From: Diospyros lotus
Lineage: Eukaryota; Streptophyta; Magnoliopsida; Ericales; Ebenaceae
Direction of reading: 5' to 3'
NCBI RefSeq assembly: GCF_014633365.1
Contig: NC_068351.1
Coordinates: forward strand, 1,012,001-1,076,000
DNA length: 64,000 bases
Below are positions 12,858 through 26,149 of this stretch, piece after piece. Position 1 is the stretch's first letter, and each line of letters begins with the position of its first letter. The translations under genes were made by a program, and so were the position numbers. The notes below the pieces were generated by a model. The model did no database searches, was not told where the DNA came from, and saw only the letters and a program-made list of their open reading frames with translations.

Positions 12858-14447
12858 GGGAAATTCTATTTGCAACCATACGTTTTTCTCTTTGTAACCC
12901 ACTTTTAATATTCCTAAAATACCTTGAGATGAAAATTCATATTTGCCTTTCATTTAAACATTTGACGCTCAATCATCTATCATTACTCTTCAAGCGCGTG
13001 CACTCACTTTCTCTACCACCATCGCCACAGCTACTTTCTCACTTACAACTGAACATCACACAACCATTATTATTTAACACCGAGCAGCAGTCACTATTAT
13101 TCAACACCAAACATTGTTTAGCCGAGTTCTCCTCACCACAACCATTAGTATCAGTGATGGATGATTATTATCTGCAAATGTTTACGCAGAGTTTGACAAA
13201 GAAGATAACGAATATTCCTGTTTCGGAGAGAAAAAACACAATTTATAACATATATCACTAGTTCAATCACATAATTTATATATACATACACGACGAATGA
13301 ATTAAAAAAATAAGATTAGTTTAAAAATAAAAAATACACTGCCTTGGGGGCTAGGGGATGCCCCGAACCCAAAAATTCGGGCGATTTGGGGTTCCCGAGT
13401 CCCGAGGTTTAGGGAACCCCTAACCACTCGAACCCCAGCGTTCTGGGTGTTCGAGAAACCTCGAACCTCAAGATTCGATAAGTACTCCGAATCTATGGAT
13501 TCGAAAAAAATCAATTCTTTCGAGCCCATAAATTCAAGAAAAACCATTTTTCTCGAAATTATGAATTTGAGAGAATTGCATTCTCCCAAATTCAATTATA
13601 TAATATATTATATAATATTATACTATATAATATGTATATAGAATGCAATAGGATCCATTCATGGGTTCGGGAGAATGGATCCTATTATATGTATATTATA
13701 TTATTATTATATATTATATACATATATATAATGATTTTGTATATAAATTATTCCAAATGTATATAAATTATTCTGGAGCATTGTGTCTTGAATATTTGAA
13801 TTAATATTATATTTATTTCTTTTTGAATTAATATTGCTTTAATCTTAATTTTTCTTTTGAGTTAATTTTAGTTTTTGATACCAATAACTAATCTAATCTA
13901 ATCCAAATTTTACTGCGTGAAATTAGGTAAGTTCGGTTTCAATTTTGTACAGCATTTCCTTTCATATTTTCTATCATTGGTATCAACTAAGTTATGATTG
14001 TTTTCATATTTTTCGAGAAACCCCTTACCCCGAATTTCATTGTTCGGGGGGTTAGGGGTTCCCCGAATCCCGAGGTTTAGGGAACCCCTAACCTCTCGAA
14101 GGAGGGGCATTACTTGTTTCTACGATTTCAGGGAACTCCAATGAAGAGGGTGGGTGAGGCAAGCGAAGTAGGCGACGATGAGAGGTCGGCGATGGTCTGT
14201 GAGAGTGGTCTGAAGAAGAAGAAGAATAACAAGGTTTGATGCGCGAAGAAAAAGAACAAGGTTTGATGCGAAAAAGAACAATTTGGATGTGCGTGAGTGT
14301 GTTTTTTAAGAGATGAGTGTTTAGATGATATATTTGGTATATAAATGGTTGGACAAAGTAATAAATATGGCTACAAATAGTAAAATTTAATATTTTACAT
14401 GCAGTAGTTACGAAGAGCAAAATTTATGGTTACAAATAAAATTTTTC
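12858..14447. mobile_element. Mutator-like non-autonomous element, 1590 bp
   Basis: An exact 9-bp direct repeat ATAGTTTTA flanks the element at 12849-12857 and 14448-14456. Its ends are inverted and similar: left reads GGGAAATTCTATTTGCAACC, the reverse complement of the right reads GAAAAATTTTATTTGTAACC, and similarity continues through CTCTT(T/C)GTAAC. The inside carries two GC-rich near-palindromic blocks (13388-13440 and 14050-14105) and a perfect 13-bp inverted repeat around a BamHI-like core (13648-13660 and 13673-13685). No transposase is recognisable. Confidence 0.85.
13330..14110. repeat. Pair of GC-rich near-palindromic blocks
   Basis: A block with core GAGGTTTAGGGAACCCCTAA occurs twice in direct orientation (about 13400-13425 and 14069-14095). 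Each block is close to an inverted repeat of itself (GGGGTTCCC to GGGAACCCC). Both translate on the minus strand to a shared phrase (VRGSLNLG), which explains two small open frames there; these are not considered genes. Confidence 0.75.
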
Positions 14448-15339
14448 ATAGTTTTATCCATTTTTTTCACTCTTCTTGATAATAATATATTGATTATATT
14501 TAAACATGTGATAAATAAAAGTAATAATTACAAATTATTTCCACGTTTTGTACCTATAAAAAAACGGCCAGACTGATTCCTTTAGTTTAGTCTCGTACGA
14601 TCAAATAAGTAAGGAATATACACAATAAGTAATATGAATTAGATACTTTATTTGTAAGGGTTTTAGTCTTTATACAAGACAATTAAGACGTAATATTTTG
14701 TGTTTTTTTAATATTTTCAACTGCAATTATTTCAATCTAACACATAATTTATCAGCTCGGATTGAGATAACGAGAAATTACTTTATTTAATGCCAAAATT
14801 TTCAAGACTAAGATTCTGAAACTAATCCCATTAATTTATTGCTTTGATTTAGATTAAATAAAATGACATATGTTAACACCATATTACTTGGGATAAATAC
14901 ATATAACAAAGAGGAATACTATTTATTTAGACTAGAGATTTATCTGCACATAGAGACTTATACATTTTTATTGAAAAATAAAAATATATAAAGTAGACTA
15001 GAAATTCATAAATAACATTACTGTATAACAAATTGTGATTCATCACTATCCAAAATAATTTGATAATTTTACTCTTTCAAGTGTTCTATAGTCACCACAG
15101 CCATTCACACAAATCCAATGGACGCAAACTCACATTGGTAAAGTGATGATGAGAATTTTCACATTGAGCTAAAAGATATTGGGCTAAAAGAAAAGGGGAA
15201 ATGATCGATGGTGAAGGAACAAGGAAAACTTAAATGGTTAGAGAGATTAAGAGTCACTACATTCAACATTCTTGTCATTTGATTAAATACAATTCAATGC
15301 CTAATTGATAATTCAGAACACTTGCGATGGAAGAAGTTA

Positions 15340-15895
15340 GAAGTATGAAGAATCTTTTGTAGAAAGAATCGTGGAAAATCAATGCCCAAAAAAAAGATTG
15401 GTACATTCTTCACCGAAAGCTTAAGGTTTGACTAGAAATTAATTGCAAAGATAGATGCGAGAATGTTATTGCAATGTCGAGGTATGACTAGGAGATGCAA
15501 ATTCCAACGAGTTAGGAGTTTGAAGAATCTTTTGAAGACTTTATGATCGTGGAAACTAATTAGTGTTTGCAAAAGAGCATGGTGCATTCTTCACCATAAG
15601 CTTAAGGACTGATCTGAATGATCACGAAAATGTCAGAATGTTATTGCAGTGTTAAGGTACGACAAAGAGATGGAAATATAAGATGCATATTTCAACGAGT
15701 TAGGATTTTGAAGAATCTTTTGAAGACAGGATGATTGTGGACACTAATTGGGTCTGCAAAAGAGAATGGCACATTCTTCACTGAAAGCTTAAGGACTGGT
15801 CAGAATTGATCATGAAGATCGATGACAGAATGTTATTGCAGCGTTAAGATACGTCTCAGAGATGGAAATGCAAAAGATGCAAATTCCAACATGTT
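15340..15895. repeat. Three diverged tandem units of about 175-187 bp
   Basis: Units start near 15340, 15515 and 15702, each with GAAGAATCTTTTG, GTGGA, a CATTCTTCAC word, AAGCTTAAGG and AGAATGTTATTGCA in the same order, ending before a truncated fourth start near 15885 (CCAACATG). Identity is roughly 70-80 percent by eye. No coding capacity. Confidence 0.85.
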
Positions 15896-16044
15896 TTGTG
15901 CAGAAATTAGACATAATATAACTAGATAACACGTTCGATTTCATTTTTATTTATGCTCACTGCTCCATTTTCCAATTGGTTGAATTTTTATGTTTTAATC
16001 CGGTAAATTGATCACAAAACTACACTAGAACCATGGATCTTAAA

Positions 16045-16238
16045 TGTTTGCATTGGAAAGGTCTCCGAGTTGTAAAGTGTCATTTGTTGTGGAAAAATAT
16101 TTTCACATTAAAAAATGTTTTATGGTGCGTATGGAATTAATGGGTGTTAAATGTGTGAATTGGAAAGGTCTTCGAGTTGTAAAGTGTCATTTGTTGTGGA
16201 AAAATAATTTCACATTAAAAAATGCTTTATGGTGTGTT
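16045..16238. repeat. Recent tandem duplication, two units of about 100 bp
   Basis: The unit runs from a GTTTGCATTGGAAAGGTCT-like start through GAGTTGTAAAGTGTCATTTG to AAAAAATG(T/C)TTTATGGTG. Copy one is about 16045-16142 and copy two about 16146-16238, with few differences, so the duplication is younger than the neighbouring 180-bp array. Confidence 0.9.
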
Positions 16239-18489
16239 TTATTCACTAAAGTTGACTTTCAGGAAGTTGGAGTTAACTGTCATCGAGTAAGAGTCAGTTG
16301 TCTAAGAGAGACTCTCAGTTAAATCGATTTTGCATAATAGGCTTTTGGTTAGGTTGACTATGGCTTTGTATAGTCGACTGCGGTATATTGAGAGTCAACT
16401 ATGGATGTTGGGCTCAACTATGGAAGATTGAGAGTTGACTCCCAGTCCATTTTTTAGAGAAAATGCTTAAAAAATGTATGGTCGAGTGGTTTGATGACAT
16501 GACAAGTGGACCAACATGGTGTTAATGTGCCATAGGCATCCAGGAGATGCACGCATGGCATGCCTCTGTGTAGTGGGGTGCCAAATAGGTGCTAAGTAAA
16601 CGCAATCATTCATACGAAATGCAGGTGAGTGGATATGTCCGTTCGAATGTGAAATGTGTAAAGGAAGAGACATGTACTTTCGTAAGATGATGCAATTTTG
16701 GCTGCTAGGTCACGCCCAAATTTAAAAGGACCAATTTGAAAATCCATATTAATCCGGATCAAATAACATGACCTTTTATAATTAGATATTATAAATATAA
16801 CCCTTCTAATTTCATTTCAATCATCCAAAATCAATTCAACTTTATAGTTTTTGTACAATTTTCCTCTAATATGTTTTCATAGTTCTGTATTACTTTTAAG
16901 TACAATTAAGTTTGTTTTTGTCCAGATTACTATTGTACTATACTAATTATTGGAAGAAGTATTGTAGTTTAAGAAACAAACATCTATTAATCCTTTAACA
17001 CCTTTTGGGGGAACCTATCTAACGAATATTTACTTCAGCATATCTCACTTCAATCCGATTCTATAATTTTTTTCTGAATTTTCTTTCAATCATACAATTG
17101 CATTTATATTTTATAGTTAACGTGGACATCTTCCTGGTCAAATTCACATTTAAACCAACAACTATTACATTCAATAACACGAATTTCGCAGGTTTTTGCT
17201 GTTAACTTGTCAACTCAAATCTCACTGTTACAACTGCTTTACGCACACATCCCCTCGTGGATGAATCTTTCTTTTTCTCACCTTTTTCGGGAAGAACTGG
17301 AATCTCTCTCCAGCCCCTATTGCATGAGCTTTGCCTTCTTGCCGCACTGAAACTGTTTCTCGACTCCAAGTCCATCAGCTTCCCCAGTTGCGCCTACAAT
17401 GACTCTGCACATACAGTCGCCATGTATACAGTTTTGAATATCGGCTGGTGCTTATAGATTCATCAATGCTTTGCTTTCTGAGCTTTCAACGCCTTTCTCA
17501 CTTGTTTAAATATAATCAATAGTTAGCCCACAATATGTTGAGCAGGGATAAACTGACAAAAATCAACGGAAAATGCTAATGGCAGCCCGCCGTCCCCAGC
17601 CACCGCTGAACAAGGTGGCTTTGCCTTGCCTAGTGAGCCTGGCTGCCGCTGCGGTCGGTGGCGGTTGCTGCGGAAGCGGCGGCGATGGCGGCATCCACGG
17701 CTAGTGCGTGCTCGTTTTGCTTCGTTTCGGCCTCATGGCAGAAGAATTTCATCAGCCAAGCCAACCTGGCCAGCTCGAAAGGCCCATCTCGACCTCGTCC
17801 AAAGGCCCAACTTGACCAATCCAGCCTGGCGACGCCCAATCCAAAATAATATTTACACGTTAAAAATAAAATATATCAAATGTAACTTAATAAATTTATT
17901 TATTATTTTATTAATAAAAATATAATAAGGATATATTATCTAAAAATAAAAGATAAAAGATATTAATTTAAAATAAATATTCCTTAATATTATTCTTAAA
18001 TTGCATCCTATTGTCTATAATCTATATATTTATTTGATCAGTCAAGTATTAGATTTTAGGTTGCGACTCATCTATTCATTTGCTCAAATTAAAAGCGTAT
18101 TAATTATAAATTTTAAAGAGTGCGAGACTGTACCAATTAAAGATTGTGGGGACTTTCGAATTTTTCAGATAAAAGAAAACATTATTCTTAAATTAATTAG
18201 ATTAAATTTGTAATAATTTTGAAATTATCAGCGACTGCATTGGCGGCATCGGTGATTAAACCTTTAATTCAAGGGTAGAATCGTAATTGGAGGATAGATA
18301 TACACTTCCCCCGAACAAATCGCTACCGGAGAGAACCGCCCTGTCTCTCTCTATGCTCTCGGGAATACATCCGGTGAACGGATCTTAGAGACCTCGTTCG
18401 AATTCGAATCTCCATCGCCATTGACCCTAGCTGCCCTTTCGAAATCGATTCGATTCGAATCGATTTTTCTATCGATCATCTCTTCCGCA

Positions 18490-21400
18490 ATGGGCGATTT
18501 CAACCTCGCCCTGGTGATCGTCGCCATAGTTGTCTGTGTTTTGGTCTTCCTCTTCAATGTTTACCTCCTTGTCAACTTCCAGCACCCCGACGATGCCAAC
18601 CAGGCCTACTTTCCCAAATTCGTCGTCGTGCTGGGCCTCTCTGTGGCCGCAATCTCCATTCTCATGTTACCGGCAGACGTTGCCAATCGGCAGGCTTGCC
18701 GGCACGCGATCTACAACGGTGCCTGTAACCTTACCTTGCCTATGAAGGAGCTCTGGCTCGCTGTCTACATTCTGGACGCCGTTCTTGTTTTCTTCATCAT
18801 ACCTTTTGCCATGTTCTACTACGAAGGCGACCAAGACAAGTCTGTACATTTTTAGGTTTGGTTTGTCACCACTTGAACGGATATTAATTTATGTCGTTTA
18901 TTGTTTTCAATTTTTAGGACCGTTGGCAAACGGATGAAAAGCGCTTTGATGTGGGTTGTGACTACAGCTATTGTTTGTGCTCTGCTCCTCGGAATTTTAT
19001 ACGGTTTGTTACCTTAAGTTTTCTCTCTAATCGGATTTTATCATAGACTCCGTTATTGAATCTGCTAGAATTTGTTGGGGGTGATGTTGGCCTAAATTCA
19101 ACTTTGCGTTGTAAATGTAAATATTGCCTTGAATTATTAATAGGGTTTGTACAGATTTTTACTGACGTGATAGGTCCAATTTTTGGGCCTTCTTGTAATA
19201 CATTTCGTTTGAATTCGTCTGTTTATTCTTCGTTTTTATATCTATAGGAAAAGACAGCTTGTGATTGCTTGAATTTCATTTACGGTGAAAATATCCAAAA
19301 GGATGCCAAAAAACCTTGTATATTGCACACTATAAACATAAACTTTATAACCTATTGTAGCACTATTCAAATGTTTTCGAGTGTCAAGAGAAGATGTAGA
19401 CATCCATTGCTCAACTAAATATGCTCCAGAAAGTCCCATTGAAAGAAATTCCAGAGTCCTTGAAACCATCAATTGATAATTCCAAGTGGTTACTATCAAT
19501 TGACATTTGATACTGATGTAGTTAAAGCCCTAGTCATCCTGAACTAGGAGATCAAGTCTTCTTGTTGAATGCATTTTGTGGGAACTTTAGTTTAGCCTTT
19601 GCTTCTGTGTTTGCCTTTTGAATTACCTAACATGCATTATTTTTTCTCTTTGCTGGCACTAGGGCTTGTTGGAAAGGTTGACTTCACTGTCAGGCACCTG
19701 TCTTCAGGCACTACTAACTTCCCCAGTACCTGGGAGTTCACGAGCAATCAACAATGCATTGGGAATGGTGTCCACCAGGTTTAATCATAGAGTTGTTTGT
19801 ATTTCTTCTTGAGGTTTTGCTACTGGCTTTTTAGACTTTGGTCAGCATGAAAAGCTTATCATGAACATTATTAAGATCATTCTCTTTCCTTTCAGTGTTC
19901 AGCATATTCTGCAAGTGCTTCATCAGAGACAACATGGACCATGCGTGCTACCTTCCCTGAATATGTTGTTGCTCTGGCTACCATTGTTGGATCTGTTCTT
20001 TTCACCGTGCGTCAAATCTTGAAATCTTTAAGCTGTTGTGTATTTGAATTTTCTTATACTTCCCTGAATATTTGAATTTTCTTATATTTGAGTAAATTTT
20101 AGACGAAGCTTAGCTGAAGCAAGACCTGAGTTTTAGATGCAATTTGCGGTGGTTATTACTTCACATCCTTATCTACCTTATAGCTGTATTTCAAAAGACA
20201 GATGTACTGCTCCTTTATGAATTTATTGTAAAATATGGTGACGGTCTGAGTGGTAGCAATTCATGATGTTGAATTATTCCTGGAGTTAGATAATAACAAA
20301 TAATTGTTAGTGAGTGTTAGAGTCATTTATGGAAAATAAGGCTTTACAGATTTAATGGAAGTGGTTTGGCTTACCCTTGTGGTCACAAGGATTATAAGGA
20401 TTGTTTGTTAGATATAGTCTAAAACATCAATCTTTCTCTTTTGCTAGAATTTGTAATTTTATTCTTGATTTCTTATTGTGCTACCAGATATTTGGTGGTG
20501 TTGGCATTGCTTGTCTGCCACTAGGGCTTATATTTTCATTCATTAGGCGTCCAAAAGCTGTTATCACTCGCTCACAGTATATCAAGGTACTTTCTATTCA
20601 GTGCACTTTTTACTCATATGAAATTACCTACTTAATGCCTTCAGTTTCAACGTAATGGTTATTTTGAGTATGCTAGTTCATTTCTGGACAACTAACTCTT
20701 ATATTTTGTAGGAAGCAACTGAACTAAGTAAGAAGGCAAGAGAATTGAAGAAAGCAGCTGATGCACTTCATCAGGAAGAAAGGAGTGGCTCAAAGGGAAG
20801 GAAGTGGCGTAAGAATGTCAAGGCAGTAGAAAAGGTATTACCTTCCTCACTGTTGATAGATTGAGGGTCAAGATTGTCCCTACCAAAGGGGAAGGTATAG
20901 TGTTTAATATTCCTTTAAGTGGTTATCATGTGTTGATGTTTCATGTGCTTATGTCCAAGTTGATTTCTCAAATGGACATCAATGGAATCCGAGCTGCATG
21001 ATTCAGGGTCTAAGGTATGATATATTGAGCATCGGTGCTGAGTTCTAAAATAGCCACTTTTCTTTAGAGAGTGACATGTTCAGATAACAACTCCAATGTC
21101 CAATTAGACATTTGGTTCATAGGAGAGTTGACACATAGCAATCAATTATTACAAGGCCTATTCCTTCTACTTTCAATTATTGCTTTTCTATATTGTATGA
21201 GAAATTCCATTAAGCATACTGAGACTGTTAGATTGTGTAAGTAATGGCACCACACACCTAAGAGGGGGGGGGGGGGGGGGTTGAATTTGGTGTTTTTAAA
21301 AATTTGATTGAGCTTACAAAAATTTTAGCTTATTGATGAGGTTTTAGTGCAAAACAATGGTGATTAGAGTGATGCTTAAAAGGATCAATGAAATGAAAGA

Positions 21401-24400
21401 TAAGTGTGAAAATGACACAAGCAATTTATAGTGGTTCAACTCAAACGGTTTAATCCACTAGCTCAGCTCCTTACTAAGGATTTTAAACAATTACTAAAAC
21501 CTCCTACTTGATCCCAAGTTGGCCCTTTAGTATCACAACTAGGATTACAATCTCCTACTTAACAAAGTAGGCCCTCTAGCAACCTTGCTAGGCAATGTAC
21601 AATGCATTTTTACACAAGAGAAGATTTGAGAGATAAATCTCCCAGTTATAATGTCTCTCTAAAATTAAACATAGAGGCTTAAGCAATTGATACAAATGAT
21701 ATACAAAGCCTTTTGAGAGAAAATTTAAAATTGTTTGAGCACTTGAATAGAATAGTAAACTTAAAGCTTGCAATGGTTTTTCTAACCCTTCATATGTACC
21801 ATCAGGCTGGTATTTATAGGTTTTTCATGGCCTTTAAATTTAATAGCCGTTGATGGAGCCGTTGGTCGCAATAAATGATATGCATAACTAGCCGTTAAAG
21901 ACATTTGCGATAAAAACAGTTGAAAGGTACAAGAAACGGTCGATCGGTTAAAGAAAACCCTAAAGGAACAGTCGACAAGAAGAAGACGGTCGACTGAATT
22001 TGATGCAGTAATGGTTGACCGTGCTTAGTCGAGAGCATGCATTAGGCCGGTCAACTGGCTAGGGCACCCAGTTGACAGCATAAGCACAAAGTGGTTGACC
22101 GGATAACATAGGCAGCCGACAACTTGGCCTTCATCTTTTAAAAATTGGTTTTGTTCTTCAAGTGCTTTAAGACTAAATTTGATACAACAAAAATAAACTA
22201 TTCTTTTGACAATCAAACTTGGTTTTCCAAACGCCATCAAGAATTTTGAGAATGAGATTTTGGCATTGAATGAAATTGATTTTCATTTTGGTGCTTATAA
22301 AATGATTTGGGTGCACCAACTAAAGAACCATTTAGACAATATTTGTCATCATTAAAACAATATCGTTTTTCATCATCAAAACCATATCAAATAGCAAAAC
22401 AATAGAGACGCATGCATGTATAGAATTTAGTGTGAAAGGCTTCTGATTTGATAGAGTACTTGGATATTATCAAAATCATATAATTATTGGAATCCTTACA
22501 GATTAATTTTTTGAAGAATCTGTTTGTCGCCAACTTTATTGCCTATAAGAGCATGGGCTACATTTGAATTTAGTAAATTAATCAGCTGAAATTTTTGGCG
22601 AGGGAATTGTACAAATTGTTTCTTTCTAATCTTTTTTTAGGTGGGCTTTTGTTATTTTCTCTACTCAAGGTGTCCCTTATTGATTTATTTTGATTTATGT
22701 TTTGAGACTTTTGAGTATTTTTGATCTTTAGACTCTAGAATTATTAATGAATGGTCTGTTATTATCATATTCATATGGTTCTAAATATCATCGAGGATTG
22801 GGAACAGTTTATCCATGTTGGATTAAATTGGGGGTTGACTCAATAATGCTTCCTTAACCTTTCAGGAACTGCTTCTTCTGGAAGAAGATGTGAATGCTTT
22901 AGAAGAGATGTACCCTCAAGGTGAAAAGGTGATGGCGTGGAATCTATTTAGTGTGCCAACCTATATAGTTTTTGATCTCTGTCTGCTAATTTTTCTGCTT
23001 CATTCATATAGGCTGAGGCTGCTTGGGCTATGACTGTTCTGGGTTACTTGGCCAAACTATTGTTGGGAGTTATAGGGTAATTGCAAATTTTTATGCTTAT
23101 TTGTAATTGTTGAGATTAAAGCAGTATTAACTTGAAATTATCATTATTTCTTCTGTAGAAAATTCTAGACGACCTTCTTTCTCTGTCTAATTTGCATTAT
23201 GGTTTACTTGAAACCATTGATTGTTTTATGCCAAATTCTAGCCCACTTTGTTTATTGAAAATTGTTCTTTCCTATAGAAACTTGTGAATTTACCTTCCCT
23301 TTGCATTTATGACACTAAGACTCCCATTACATGAACTTTAATTTTCTTCTAACCCTTATAGACTTGAAGTAGGGCTGCAATTGAACAGTGTTGCTTGTGA
23401 GCAGCTCAAAGCTCAGCTCGATTTTGGGCTCATTCAAGCTTGATTAGTAATGTAGCTGAGCTTGAGGGTTCTCGATTTGTTTGAGCTTGTGAATGAGCTC
23501 ATTTGATGCTCAATTGTAGGATCTTTTATAGGTTTCTTTGGGGCTCACTCTGAAATAATGTGAGGGGTTTTTTTGTTCATATTATTTATATTATTCAAAT
23601 TTTAAATATATATTTAAATACACTAATTTTATATATTCTACATTACCAAGCCTAAATTGAGCTTAAAATGGGCATTATATTTAGAGCTCTTGAAAAGGCT
23701 CAGCATTAAATGAGCTGAGCTCGAGCATCAGTTTTGAGCTCAACTCAAGCTGGAGCTTGAGCCCAAGCCTGAAAAAATTCTAAACAAAGAAGCCTGAGCC
23801 TTTATGGGCTCAGCTCATTTACAGCCCTAACTAGAAGGTGTGTTTCTCTTTTCTCAAGTAAATGGTGGGTGCTTGGCTTGACAGAAATGTGCTGTATTAT
23901 CTTTCTGAGGCATATTACTTTTGGATAAAGACAATCATTTACCCTCTCATGTTCAATGTAAATGCTTAATTGTGTTCTAAATGTTGTGCTTCTCCTGTAG
24001 CTCACTCCACCAATGTTTTTGTTCCATTCTGTATCCCATGAGAATTGAGACTTATTAGGCCTATGTATTTGCACTGCTTGTTTGACAGGTTAGTTGTTTC
24101 AGTGGCTTGGGTTGCACATATTGTAATATATCTGTTGATCAAGCCTCCTCTTTCTCCCTTCTTAAATGAGGTTTTCATCAAGTTGGATGACATCTGGGGT
24201 ACCAAAAAAATTATACTTTATTTCCTATTGTTTCCTTTTGCTTCATGAGTCATTAACATTAACTTGAGATCCATTCTGTGCTACTTCACCAGGTCTTCTG
24301 GGTACTGTAGCATTTGCATTCTTCTGCTTCTACCTTCTGGTTGCAGTGATTGCTGGGGCAATGATGCTTGGCTTGAGATTAGTTTTCATAACAATCCATC

Positions 24401-25405
24401 CCATGAAGTAATGGACTTTATTTTGTTTGCATGTTGTACTACATAAATTCATTTTGCTGTAATTTTGGATGGCCACTGGCTGGCTGACTTTCCTGGTAAT
24501 TGCTTAATGATTGATCCATAGGTGGGAAGGCACTCTCATGAATTCCTTTCTTTTCAATGTGGGACTCATTCTTCTTTGCTCCATCAGGTTAGTGTGTTGG
24601 ATTCTTAAGGCTCTTCATTCATATAATGGGGTTAGAAGATTGTTATTGCTCTGTTGTAACTAACTCTTATTTGCTTGGAAATTCTTATGAGAAATGAAAT
24701 CATATAGTGGCATAAAGGCTTGGTATGCTGTTGTTTTTATTGGTACTCTCTATTTAATATGCTGCTGGTAGATTGTTTTGAAACCATCAGTAGAAGTACC
24801 CGGGGAGGGGGGAGGAGGTGAAGGTACCTGACAAAAATGACTCGTTAATATGCGTTATGAATTGTGCTTATACTATAGATAGCATGAGTTTGCCACCCTA
24901 TTGTCCATCCATGTAAATTCTTCCGCATTATTCCCCTTTCTTCCACCATTATGGAGTTACAATTATTGGCTCAATGTTGGCAAGTGATAACTGTTGGTTT
25001 TTGTGCGTTCAGTGTGATTCAGTTCTGTGCCACAGCATTTGGGTACTATGCTCAAGCCACTGCTGCACAGGAAATATTTGGTCACACATTGCAATCTCTT
25101 CGTGGAATTAAATATCTATACAAGTCAGTAATGATACCTTCCCTGCACTTCCTGATCAAGATTGTTTTGTTGGACTTGCCTTCTAACCAAGTTTTATACA
25201 ACACTGTTACAGGTACAATCTGTTCCAAATAGTGTTCATTGTTCTGGCAGGACTGACGTTTGTGTATTATGCTGCCTTTGTAAGTTTGCCCTTCATCTAT
25301 ATCTTCTTTTTTGCGGCTGGAACCTAGCCTGCCTTACATCAATCTTGTAATTTTCAGGGATGGAGAAGAAAAAAACCTAGCGGCAGGTTCCAGCTTTCCA
25401 GTTAA
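18490..25405 (+). CDS. LMBR1-domain multipass membrane protein
   Basis: A plant LIMR-type protein (LMBR1/LMBD1 superfamily, Arabidopsis At5g01460/At3g08930 type) of membranes; its molecular role in plants is not well defined. Fourteen exons: 18490-18839, 18918-19003, 19663-19778, 19896-20006, 20488-20586, 20712-20834, 22866-22928, 23012-23076, 24089-24198, 24293-24407, 24522-24587, 25013-25123, 25213-25279 and 25358-25405. They sum to 509 codons plus stop, the same length I recall for the Arabidopsis protein. The start [16 protein letters not shown] is chosen over an in-frame upstream Met at 18421 because the family begins there. About nine hydrophobic segments flank a charged coiled-coil-like cytosolic stretch in exons 6-7 ([32 protein letters not shown]), and the end is basic ([11 protein letters not shown]). 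Introns 6 and 8 contain mobile elements. Confidence 0.93.
21230..22400. mobile_element. Dispersed repeat in LMBR1 intron 6
   Basis: Starts near GTAATGGCACCACACACC with a 17-G run at 21264-21280, followed by TTGAATTTGG and, at about 21425, AGCAATTTATAGTGGTTCAA with rows of CTCCTACTT words. This arrangement is common in plant genome repeats. Several GTCGAC/GTTGACCGG words follow (21965-22100). I cannot fix its ends or class. A related but shorter relative starts near 42657. Confidence 0.55.
23370..23829. mobile_element. hAT-type MITE in LMBR1 intron 8
   Basis: Ends are TAGGGCTGCAA and TTTACAGCCCTA (inverted), flanked by an 8-bp direct repeat with one mismatch (ACTTGAAG at 23362-23369, ACTAGAAG at 23830-23837). 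Inside, GAGCT-rich words recur on both arms around an AT-rich centre. It is 460 bp and non-coding. The TAGGG terminus and 8-bp duplication fit the hAT superfamily. Confidence 0.85.
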
Positions 25406-25749
25406 AACACGTATGATCTCGAAGATATACATCTAACAGGATCTTTCGGTAACTGCAGTTTTTCAATTTATTTCGACTGATTTTAAGTCAGATGCATATT
25501 GCCTGTGTTTGTTTAATGTTGTCTGAGAATGGGGTTGCCGGAGTTAGATCTGATTGCTGCAGTGGAATGCTGTGTGGAGTGCTGCTTGTTTCCCAAACCT
25601 CGTGTATGTATTGTTACGTGTTTGATTTATGTCAAACTGGTTTTCTCATGTAATATCATTAGTGCATTTGGGAACGGGTTCTTGAACCTTCTTTCATGTA
25701 ACATATGTTAATGAAAATGAAAATTTATTGAGCAAGACATTATGCTCGT

Positions 25750-26149
25750 TGTTGTGTGCTCAAGTACCCTTAGCAATTAAAGAACCAAACAATTTGGATC
25801 CAAACTTCACTATAGTCATGCCATCTTTAGCCGTGTAACGATTTGGATCCAAAGTCACTATACTCATGCTTGATTTATATTTTTGTTGGTCATAGCAATT
25901 TGCTATGTAAGTTTGCTTTTCTGGGTTAGGTCGTGAGTTTGAGTTGTGGAGACATTCTTGTGTAAAAATAAATAAGGGGAGGTTATATATAGATATGACT
26001 TTTTCCCCAACTTTTACAAAGTGAGGCCTTGTGCACTAAGAACGTGCAAGTGGTCATGTCCATTTCCTCTTATATGGTCTACCAGACTTTGAGGAAGGCA
26101 TCACAGGTTTGTCATTTCTTTTAGGCCATTTTGTTGAGCATACATAAGG
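25750..26149. other. Downstream spacer of LMBR1 gene
   Basis: Probably 3' flank. A short direct duplication of a TTTGGATCCAAA-centred motif occurs at about 25783-25820 and 25839-25872. No gene seen. Confidence 0.35.

Larger units (their letters stand above)
14457..18299. other. Intergenic spacer between APD and LMBR1 genes
   Basis: No convincing gene. It holds the two tandem arrays listed separately, a segment with repeated GTTGACT/GTCGAC-like words (16340-16450), and a GC-rich Ala-coding-biased patch at 17580-17850 whose frames on both strands are open but unlike any family I know. A short pyrimidine-rich stretch at 17240-17450 looks like eroded coding or leader DNA. Confidence 0.4.

Noticed and set aside
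13302..14110. Two minus-strand frames sharing VRGSLNLG
   Set aside because: The shared phrase comes from a duplicated GC-rich near-palindrome within a transposable element.
17580..17860. GC-rich patch open on both strands
   Set aside because: Composition alone explains the open frames; no motif, no splice partners and no promoter were seen.
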